DNA from: Candidatus Fischerbacteria bacterium RBG_13_37_8
GTDB lineage: Bacteria > Acidobacteriota > HRBIN11 > MFGW01
Reading direction: 5' to 3'
NCBI GenBank assembly: GCA_001780385.1
Contig: MFGW01000250.1
Span: forward strand, 3,642-10,040
Length of the DNA: 6,399 nt
Within the stretch, counting starts at the first letter, position 1. Each line of letters starts with the position of its first letter. Below the pieces are notes generated by a model. That model was not told the origin of the DNA. It saw only the letters and a list, made by a program, of their open reading frames with translations, and ran no database searches. The translations under genes were made by a program, and so were the position numbers. Shown here piece by piece: positions 1-6,399 of this stretch.

Positions 1-183
1 TTATTTAAAGTAGGATTCAACGCTGATTATTTACTTGATTTTCTGAATGTGATCGATGATGATGAAATTGTAGCTGAATTCAGAACAGTAAATAAAAGAG
101 CAGTATTCCGCCAAGCCGCTGAAACGCCGCATGATTATAGATATGTTGTTATGCCGATGAATATTGGCGAGGACGAAATATAG
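1..183 (+). CDS. dnaN: DNA polymerase III beta sliding clamp, C-terminal end (partial)
   Basis: This is the last 60 codons of a gene entering from the left, in frame from base 1 to the TAG at 181-183. The translation ends with a beta-clamp C-terminus: a segment reading FNADYLLDFLNVIDDDEI, then an arginine-containing strand, then YRYVVMPMNIG. This matches the family pattern of a helix ending in a short strand and a terminal Y-x-Y-V-[IV]-M-P-M motif in clamp domain III. The beta clamp is a ring-shaped dimer that tethers DNA polymerase III to DNA and recruits partner proteins through a pocket formed partly by these C-terminal residues. Five residues (GEDEI) follow the usual end. recF downstream supports the call, since dnaN-recF-gyrB is a classical order. 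The rest of the gene lies outside the window, so completeness cannot be judged. Confidence 0.9.
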   Translation, partial: LFKVGFNADYLLDFLNVIDDDEIVAEFRTVNKRAVFRQAAETPHDYRYVVMPMNIGEDEI

Positions 184-185
184 AC

Positions 186-213
186 AACGATATTTGATAT
201 ATCAAATATCGTT
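186..213. repeat. Perfect 28-bp palindrome after dnaN
   Basis: Two 14-base half-sites, AACGATATTTGATA and its exact reverse complement, meet with no spacer, starting two bases after the dnaN stop codon. The hexamer TAGACA lies on both sides (181-186 and 214-219), overlapping the left end by one base. As RNA it could fold into a stem of about 12 bp with a 4-base loop, but no T-run follows, so it is not a standard intrinsic terminator. It could be a transcript 3'-end hairpin, a dimeric protein-binding site or a cruciform-forming element; the sequence alone does not decide. Confidence 0.8.
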
Positions 214-291
214 TAGACACAAAGCCACAGGGGCACTAAGTTTTGGATAAATCTGAAAAGTTATTTCTCAGAGAGCAAAGAAGCTAAGAAT

Positions 292-1383
292 GTGAAATTA
301 GAAACATTATCGCTTGAGAATTATCGCAATTTCTCTCACCTGAAATTAGATTTTACCGCCTCATTGAATATTTTAATCGGAAATAATGCACAGGGAAAAA
401 GTAACCTCCTGGAAAGTATCTATCTGCTCGCTTATTCCAAGTCTCCAAGAACATCAAACCTGAACAACGTGGTAAAACATGGTTTTCAAATAACCAGAAT
501 TGAGGGTGAAGTCTGTAATAACGAGATAAAAAAAGAACTTGTTCTTTTAATAGATAGTGGAAATAAGCATCTTTTTGTTGACAAAAAGATAGTAGAATTG
601 AAACAGTACCTGAGTAATCTGCATGTAATATTCTACGTGCCATTCTCTACATTAATTTATGGATTTCCACGGGAACGCAGAAGATATCTTGACCGGGCAA
701 TAGTGAGCCTGGATAAAAAATACCTTCATGCAATTGCAAGCTATAACAGAATTTTAAAAATGCGCAATGCTCTGTTTAAAAGTAAATATAACGAGAGGGA
801 AATGGAGAGCTGGAATGAGCAATTCATTAATTATGCCGTAATAATTTGGAAAGCAAGACAGGAATACATCGAAAATTTATGTAAAAAAGTTGGGCAGTTG
901 AAACCTATTTTCTTTAAAGAGAACGACGAGATAGAAATAGGATTAAAGACTACGCCCCAATTATCATTAGAAAAGAAGAGATGGGCAGAAGAAGTTAAGT
1001 ATTGCATGGAAATGCAAAAAGAGAGGGAAAAACAGATGGGCTTTACCATTATAGGTCCACACCGCGATGATATGGTCATCCTGTTGAATAATTATGATGC
1101 ACGTTATTTTGGATCTTCCGGTCAACTGAAAGCAATGGTTATATTAATGATATTAGCGCAATTGAATATGTTTCATGAGGAGTACGAAGAGTATCCCCTC
1201 CTCATGTGTGATGATATTGATACGGAATTAGATGCAATGAAGCTGAATGCATTCCTTTCCTCTTTATCTTCAATGGTGCAGGTCTTTCTCACTACCACCC
1301 AGAATAATCTTGCAGAAACATTGAAGGATGCTGTGGTATACCAAGTACACGAAGGCGTTGTAGAAAAAATAAGAAAAGGTTGA
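292..1383 (+). CDS. recF: DNA replication and repair protein RecF
   Basis: A complete 363-residue protein, the usual RecF length (about 360-370). RecF is a cytoplasmic SMC-like ATPase that, with RecO and RecR, helps load RecA at single-strand gaps and stalled forks. The N-terminus LSLENYRNF is the family's typical opening. Walker A is GNNAQGKS at residues 30-37. The family motif GPHRDD is at 255-260, the ABC-type signature SSGQLK at 275-280, and Walker B with the D-loop, LLMCDDIDTELD, at 303-314. A VFLTTT segment follows, as is normal near the C-terminus. All catalytic elements are present. The start is GTG at 292, chosen because it gives the family N-terminus; the upstream sequence is purine-rich but has only a weak Shine-Dalgarno match. 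It lies 108 bases after dnaN and may be read through from it, since I see no strong promoter in the gap. A terminator-like structure follows. Confidence 0.96.
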   Translation: MKLETLSLENYRNFSHLKLDFTASLNILIGNNAQGKSNLLESIYLLAYSKSPRTSNLNNVVKHGFQITRIEGEVCNNEIKKELVLLIDSGNKHLFVDKKIVELKQYLSNLHVIFYVPFSTLIYGFPRERRRYLDRAIVSLDKKYLHAIASYNRILKMRNALFKSKYNEREMESWNEQFINYAVIIWKARQEYIENLCKKVGQLKPIFFKENDEIEIGLKTTPQLSLEKKRWAEEVKYCMEMQKEREKQMGFTIIGPHRDDMVILLNNYDARYFGSSGQLKAMVILMILAQLNMFHEEYEEYPLLMCDDIDTELDAMKLNAFLSSLSSMVQVFLTTTQNNLAETLKDAVVYQVHEGVVEKIRKG

Positions 1384-1387
1384 GGTT

Positions 1388-1495
1388 AAGGTTAAGAAAA
1401 GTCCAGGATGAAGAGAGGTCGGGGTCGAGAAGATATTTAGGCCTGGAAAAAGAGGAAGAATTATAATTTGATCTTTCCTCTCTTAACCTTTTTTT
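1388..1495 (+). terminator. Probable recF transcription terminator (nested stems, T-tract)
   Basis: AAGGTTAAG at 1388-1396, just after the recF stop, is exactly complementary to CTTAACCTT at 1482-1490, and seven Ts run from 1489 to 1495. Inside this long loop, AGAGGAAGA (1451-1459) can pair with TCTTTCCTCT (1472-1481) with one bulged base. Alternatively AAGAGAGG (1411-1418) can pair exactly with CCTCTCTT (1477-1484). The left arm is part of a short tandem repeat (AGGTTA twice). The stems are AT-rich and the outer loop is long, so termination may be partial. Its position between recF and a separate gyrB promoter fits a transcription boundary. Confidence 0.45.
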
Positions 1496-1497
1496 GC

Positions 1498-1526
1498 TTG
1501 CAAATAGGTTAAAAATACGCTATAAT
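1498..1526 (+). promoter_or_regulatory. gyrB promoter, sigma70 type
   Basis: TTGCAA at 1498-1503 serves as the -35 element, with a 17-base spacer to a perfect TATAAT at 1521-1526. Transcription would start near 1532-1534, almost exactly at the first base of the leader dyad (1531-1564). This gives gyrB its own promoter about 75 bases before its ATG, separate from dnaN-recF. gyrB promoters in several bacteria respond to DNA relaxation; whether this one does cannot be read from the sequence. Confidence 0.75.
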
Positions 1527-1530
1527 CAAT

Positions 1531-4013
<2,483 letters not shown>

Positions 4014-4018
4014 TGTAG

Positions 4019-4038
4019 GGCGGTGCCACGCGTCCGCC
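4019..4038. repeat. GC-rich hairpin after gyrB
   Basis: GGCGG at 4019-4023 pairs with CCGCC at 4034-4038 around a 10-base loop, six bases after the gyrB stop. It is far more GC-rich than its surroundings. The opening TGTAGGGCG resembles widespread short intergenic hairpin repeats, and a second hairpin with a GGGCG arm occurs at 5992-6012. No T-run follows directly, so it is a weak terminator candidate and more likely a small dispersed repeat. The remaining bases to 4094 are AT-rich, with a run of eight As. Confidence 0.45.
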
Positions 4039-4094
4039 AGCAAAAACACAAAGTGAAATAATTATTAACTTTAAAAAAAAGGTACAACAAGAGA

Positions 4095-4499
4095 ATGGCG
4101 GTTGAATGTCCGCAATGCGGCAGAAAGATAGTTTCGTTTAATTTTAATTATTGTTTATATTGCACGACTCCATTTGATGAAGCCACGTTGAAGCTTATTG
4201 AGAAGGAGAAAAATGAAGCAGGGGCGCAATATCCGGATAAAGAATTCATAAAGTTGCAGTATGAATTTGCCCCGCAAAGAAGGGAAGAATTCAAGCTTAC
4301 GAAAGCAGTGAAAACAGGAGCAGTTTGTTTCCTTGTACTCATCGCATGTGGGGTATTGTACATTGCGATGAAAGTTTTTGCGTTTGGGAGCTCACGTGAG
4401 GATAATCCAATCGGTTCGGTCTTTTATTTCTCTGCTATTCCGATAACGATTATTATGCTGGCTCTGATTGGATTTATGATTTATCGTGTAGTAAAGTAA
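4095..4499 (+). CDS. Zinc-ribbon protein with two C-terminal membrane helices, function unknown
   Basis: A 134-residue protein that I cannot assign to a named family. Residues 1-25 form a zinc ribbon: CPQC at 5-8 and CLYC at 20-23 give a C-x2-C-x11-C-x2-C metal site. A charged stretch of about 45 residues follows (roughly 28-73, rich in Lys and Glu). Two hydrophobic segments then appear, at about 75-97 and 109-130, joined by a short polar loop with a conserved-looking SSRED. It ends in a basic RVVK. The layout suggests a cytosolic zinc ribbon anchored by a membrane hairpin, as in many uncharacterised bacterial zinc-ribbon proteins. The start is the ATG at 4095; the Shine-Dalgarno is weak (AAGG about 12 bases upstream, GAG closer). 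It lies 81 bases after gyrB on the same strand, with no clear promoter of its own, so it may be co-transcribed with gyrB. Confidence 0.8.
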   Translation: MAVECPQCGRKIVSFNFNYCLYCTTPFDEATLKLIEKEKNEAGAQYPDKEFIKLQYEFAPQRREEFKLTKAVKTGAVCFLVLIACGVLYIAMKVFAFGSSREDNPIGSVFYFSAIPITIIMLALIGFMIYRVVK

Positions 4500-4512
4500 G
4501 CACTTCTGGATT

Positions 4513-4530
4513 GTTCAAGGTTCAAGGTTT
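4513..4530. repeat. Short tandem repeat in the convergent spacer
   Basis: The 7-base unit GTTCAAG occurs twice head to tail (4513-4519 and 4520-4526), followed by a partial third unit GTTT. It sits just after the zinc-ribbon gene in the 82-base gap facing lpxB. A comparable AGGTTA doublet follows recF at 1384-1396, so two of the plus-strand genes end in short GGTT-type tandem repeats. No strong terminator hairpin is seen in this gap. Confidence 0.55.
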
Positions 4531-4581
4531 GATGTGGCTTTGCATTATTAATTATTTTGGCATTCGAACGGGCTTATTATA

Positions 4582-5709
4582 TTATTCTTTACCGAGAAAG
4601 TGGGAGGAGAGAAATTCGGCGATTTTGCGTGTAGCATAAGGTTTGCCAAGCTTTGTTTTTATTCGTTGTAATTCACTTTTTTGCTGTGCAAGCAGTGAGG
4701 GCTGTTCTATCATTTTAGAAATATGTTCAGCGATAGGGCGAGCTTTAAACACAGGCTGGTAATATTCCGGCACGATATGTTCTTCTGCGAAGATATTCAC
4801 CATGGAGAGGCTTTTCGTTTTGACAAGCCATCTGCCGAAAAACCACGACAGCGGATTAACCTTGTAGAAAACGATCATCGGTGTTTCCGTGATGCAGGCT
4901 TCGACGGTCGCGGTACCGGAGGCAACCAGGAGCAGGTGCGAGAATGACATGGCTTCATATTTATCTTCATTGATTATTATTGCGCCTTCATTGGCAAAGG
5001 GAGTTAATAAATTATCGGGCAAGGTTGGCGCTTTAATTATAAGGAAGGTGAGATCGTTCGACAGCTTGAGTTGTCGCATGATTGCAAGAAGCGTTGGTAT
5101 ATGATAATGCAACTCCGTGGTTCTGCTGCCGGGGAGAATACCAAGAATGAACTTATTATCTGAAATAGCATATTTACTGAAGAATTCATTCTTAGTCAAT
5201 TGTGTTGATACGATATCAAGAAGTGGATGTCCGCTATGAAAGGTAGGTATTCCTGCTTCCTGGTACATTCTGTTTTCAAATTCATAGAGAGGAATCATGA
5301 GGTCTACAAGGTTTTTAATCGTATGAATTCTTGAGGAACGCCATGCCCAGATTTGTGGACTGACATAATACACAATAGGAACACAAAGTTTTTTAAGAAA
5401 AGCTCCTATGTTAAAATGAAAATCAGGAAAATCTATTAAGATAGCAAGAGAAGGAGGATTGGCGAAAAAAAAGCGTTTTAATTTTCGAAGAGTTTTATAC
5501 ACATTGAATAGCTCAGGAATAAGTTCAAACGTTCCTATTAATTGAAGTTCTTTAATTGGTTGAATAATGTCAGCGCCCGCTTGCTTCAGCAAGTCGCCAC
5601 CCATTGCCTTTACCTGAAGCTCAGGCGTAATCTCTTTCAAAGAAGAGAGAAGATGACCCCCGTATAAATCCCCGGAAGCTTCACCAGTACTTATATATAC
5701 ATATTTCAT
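4582..5709 (-). CDS. lpxB: Lipid-A-disaccharide synthase
   Basis: A complete 375-residue GT19 glycosyltransferase; the family is usually about 380. LpxB joins UDP-2,3-diacylglucosamine to lipid X (2,3-diacylglucosamine 1-phosphate), giving the lipid A disaccharide 1-phosphate and UDP, at the inner face of the cytoplasmic membrane. Motifs in order: GEASGD at 9-14; IDFPDFHFN at 92-100; YYVSPQIWAWR at 114-124; GHP at 160-162; LPGSRTTE at 192-199 (nucleotide-sugar binding region); ASGTATVEA at 263-271; then FYKVNPLSW and IVPEYYQ nearer the C-terminus. All look intact. The open frame extends 11 codons upstream to a TTG at 5742. I choose the ATG at 5709 because GAGAG lies about seven bases before it and nine residues before GEASGD is normal. 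A promoter lies 68-96 bases upstream. It stands alone on this strand: lpxA, lpxD and lpxC are not beside it here, and it converges on the gyrB-side gene. Confidence 0.96.
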   Translation of the reverse strand: MKYVYISTGEASGDLYGGHLLSSLKEITPELQVKAMGGDLLKQAGADIIQPIKELQLIGTFELIPELFNVYKTLRKLKRFFFANPPSLAILIDFPDFHFNIGAFLKKLCVPIVYYVSPQIWAWRSSRIHTIKNLVDLMIPLYEFENRMYQEAGIPTFHSGHPLLDIVSTQLTKNEFFSKYAISDNKFILGILPGSRTTELHYHIPTLLAIMRQLKLSNDLTFLIIKAPTLPDNLLTPFANEGAIIINEDKYEAMSFSHLLLVASGTATVEACITETPMIVFYKVNPLSWFFGRWLVKTKSLSMVNIFAEEHIVPEYYQPVFKARPIAEHISKMIEQPSLLAQQKSELQRIKTKLGKPYATRKIAEFLSSHFLGKE

Positions 5710-5776
5710 AATATTCTCTCGTCGTTGCGGATTAAACGGCAATTAATGCGTTGCTGTTGTCGTGACCGGTTATTTG

Positions 5777-5805
5777 ATTGTATAAGGAAACCCTTAAGTT
5801 TTCAA
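5777..5805 (-). promoter_or_regulatory. Likely lpxB promoter
   Basis: On the minus strand TTGAAA (5805-5800) and TACAAT (5782-5777) are separated by 17 bases, each one base off the sigma70 consensus. Transcription would begin near 5770, giving a leader of about 60 bases before the lpxB ATG. An overlapping TATACA at 15-base spacing is a poorer alternative. The element lies just outside the REP-like array, consistent with a functional upstream boundary for lpxB. Confidence 0.5.
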
Positions 5806-5816
5806 TAGTCTTTTCT

Positions 5817-5969
5817 TGTCATTATGAGCATTCCGGAGGAATGTGTAATAATCCGTAACGGACTGTCTTTGCGAGCATTGCCGAAGGCAAACGAAGCAAT
5901 CCCTAACGGACTATGCTTCTATAAACGTTAGGGATTGTTACGTTTGCCTCCAGCAAACTTACAATGACA
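5817..5969. repeat. REP-like repeat array: two direct units plus one inverted unit
   Basis: Three related units of about 45 bases adjoin. Unit 1 (5817-5864) and unit 2 (5864-5912) are direct repeats. Both begin TGTC followed by a GAGCATT core, and both end in TAACGGACT, with unit 1 more diverged in the middle. Unit 3 (5926-5969) is the inverted copy: read on the minus strand it starts TGTCATTG, shares GGCAAACG with unit 2, and ends CAATCCCTAACG, identical to the end of unit 2's core. Units 2 and 3 can fold into a long imperfect hairpin with a loop at 5909-5925. The pattern (GCGAGC...GAAGCAATCCC...GGGATTG...CAATGACA) resembles widespread REP or MITE-type intergenic elements. No ORF or transposase is associated. 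Confidence 0.8.
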
Positions 5970-5991
5970 GAAAACCAGAATTGCTTTGCAA

Positions 5992-6012
5992 GGGCGAACA
6001 CAAGGTTTGCCC
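5992..6012. repeat. Short hairpin repeat, GGGCGAAC type
   Basis: GGGCGAAC at 5992-5999 pairs with GTTTGCCC at 6005-6012 around the 5-base loop ACAAG, with seven Watson-Crick pairs and one mismatched position (G-T pairing possible on one strand). The sequence resembles the short GGGCGAACACAAGGTTCGCCC-type intergenic hairpins seen in many bacterial genomes. It sits 22 bases beyond the REP-like array. No T-run follows, so it is not a clear terminator. Bases 6013-6080 hold nothing else I can support. Confidence 0.6.
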
Positions 6013-6080
6013 CGACAGAATGCTCGTAAAGAATACTTAATAAAGTTTCAATTGAGAACTTGATTTTTTGTACTATGCTA

Positions 6081-6110
6081 TTGACAGGAGCTAAGGAGGA
6101 TGAGTATAGT
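6081..6110 (+). promoter_or_regulatory. Probable sigma70 promoter for the right-edge gene
   Basis: A perfect -35 TTGACA (6081-6086) is followed after 18 bases by TATAGT (6105-6110), one base from consensus. Transcription would start near 6117, leaving about 130 bases before the GTG at 6250. An AAGGAGG at 6093-6099 lies within the spacer and directly abuts an ATG at 6100. Because it lies upstream of the likely transcription start, and gives only a 12-codon ORF, I treat it as incidental. Confidence 0.55.
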
Positions 6111-6127
6111 ATTAGCGAGGTCTAAAA

Positions 6128-6256
6128 ATGAACTATAGGTTGCGAGGTAATGCACAAAGTAAATATATGTGGGGGGAGCGTCTGTTGAACGAGGCATGGT
6201 TTTGCGGAATAGAGGCAGTGATGCGTAGCAGCGAGCGAGGGAGGCAAAGGTGGTAG
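6128..6256 (+). CDS. Possible 42-residue ORF overlapping the next gene
   Basis: ATG at 6128 to TAG at 6254-6256, with GAGG (6117-6120) seven bases upstream. The peptide is basic, with four tryptophans or tyrosines near the middle (SKYMWGERLLNEAWF) and an arginine-rich end (RSSERGRQRW). I recognise no family. It overlaps the following GTG start by seven bases in another frame, the geometry of translational coupling or of a leader peptide. The ribosome binding site of the next gene (6238-6244) lies inside it. The predicted transcription start falls at its Shine-Dalgarno, which weakens the case. It may be a chance frame in a G-rich leader. Confidence 0.25.
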   Translation: MNYRLRGNAQSKYMWGERLLNEAWFCGIEAVMRSSERGRQRW

Positions 6257-6399
6257 TAGGCAGCAACAAGTGGTTATTTCTAGCAATAGGAAGTACTCCA
6301 TTGGTGTGTGCCTTAGCATTATTAATGAATCCTTACCTGGTGCCGGTGATATGTGTATTGCCGGCGTACGCAGTGATGGTTCAGTTTTTGAGAAACGGC
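6250..6399 (+). CDS. N-terminus of an unrecognised membrane protein (partial)
   Basis: Fifty codons, open to the window edge. The start is GTG at 6250, supported by an excellent Shine-Dalgarno AGGGAGG (6238-6244) five bases upstream; the in-frame stop at 6226-6228 rules out a much longer N-terminus. After a short polar start (VVVGSNK) the protein is almost entirely hydrophobic: a segment from about residue 8 to 26 (WLFLAIGSTPLVC), a short NPY turn at 27-29, and a second segment from about 30 to 45 (LVPVICVLPAYAVMV), then a basic FLRNG. This looks like the first two helices of a multi-pass inner-membrane protein, or a signal anchor followed by a helix. Too little is visible to name a family. 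The promoter at 6081-6110 would drive it through a leader of about 130 bases. Confidence 0.6.
   Translation, partial: MVVGSNKWLFLAIGSTPLVCALALLMNPYLVPVICVLPAYAVMVQFLRNG

Noticed and set aside
218..240. ACACAAAGCCACAGGGGCACTAAG, resembling degenerate CACAAAG-type intergenic repeats
   Set aside because: Only one full example, with a short CACAAAG match near 4047; too little similarity to define a repeat here.
242..250. TTTGGATAA, one mismatch from a DnaA box (TGTGGATAA), in the dnaN-recF gap
   Set aside because: Only one imperfect copy, with no cluster of boxes or AT-rich unwinding element clearly attached; insufficient to call an origin.
4723..5104. Plus-strand frames of 71-74 residues inside lpxB
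   Set aside because: They are antisense shadows of a gene with all LpxB motifs intact and have no supporting start signals.
5709..5742. Longer LpxB start at TTG 5742
   Set aside because: Adds 11 residues that include the ribosome binding site of the ATG at 5709 and do not resemble LpxB N-termini.
5817..5969. Possible CRISPR array
   Set aside because: Units are adjacent without spacers, diverged from each other, and one is inverted; this fits a REP-like element, not CRISPR.
6043..6068. AAGTT...AACTT stem followed by six Ts, a terminator-like pattern
   Set aside because: The stem is only five AT-rich pairs and no plus-strand gene lies upstream to be terminated.
6100..6138. 12-codon ORF with AAGGAGG directly before its ATG
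   Set aside because: The Shine-Dalgarno has no spacing to the ATG and the region overlaps the promoter -10 element, upstream of the expected transcription start.
6078..6319. Two overlapping minus-strand frames of 63 and 65 residues
   Set aside because: Composition is Leu/Pro/Ser/Thr-rich without motif, they overlap each other, and the plus strand has a promoter and a well-placed RBS for a membrane protein.

Overview
The window looks like a chromosomal replication and topology locus from an AT-rich bacterium with a Gram-negative envelope. The plus strand carries the 3' end of dnaN (beta clamp), recF, gyrB and a small zinc-ribbon membrane protein. The minus strand carries lpxB, a lipid A biosynthesis gene. 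The last 150 bases of the plus strand open a new membrane-protein gene that runs off the window. LpxB implies an outer membrane with lipid A. GyrB is the long form, with an extra block near its C-terminus. The intergenic repeats are of a kind found in many environmental Gram-negative genomes. I lean weakly towards a planctomycete (perhaps an anammox-type Brocadiales) or a similar lineage, but nothing in the sequence proves this.

Layout. 1-183: dnaN end. 184-291: spacer with a perfect 28-bp palindrome. 292-1383: recF. 1384-1574: terminator-like structure, then a clear sigma70-type promoter and a 10-bp dyad in the gyrB leader. 1575-4013: gyrB, whose start I move 12 bases downstream of the first ATG. 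4014-4094: spacer with a GC hairpin. 4095-4499: zinc-ribbon, two-helix membrane protein. 4500-4581: convergent spacer with a short tandem repeat. 4582-5709 (minus): lpxB. 5710-6249: gene-poor stretch with the lpxB promoter, a three-unit REP-like repeat, a second hairpin, a plus-strand promoter and a possible 42-residue ORF. 6250-6399: start of an unrecognised membrane protein.

Function. DnaN, RecF and GyrB belong to the classical dnaA-dnaN-recF-gyrB neighbourhood: processive replication, gap repair and relief of supercoils. gyrB appears to have its own promoter, so it can respond to supercoiling independently of dnaN-recF. LpxB is transcribed convergently and is functionally unrelated.

I see no CRISPR array, tRNA, rRNA, transposase or phage gene, and no convincing new biological system. 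The least explained parts are the gyrB leader dyad, the palindrome after dnaN, the REP-like array, and the promoter-leader-gene arrangement at the right edge.
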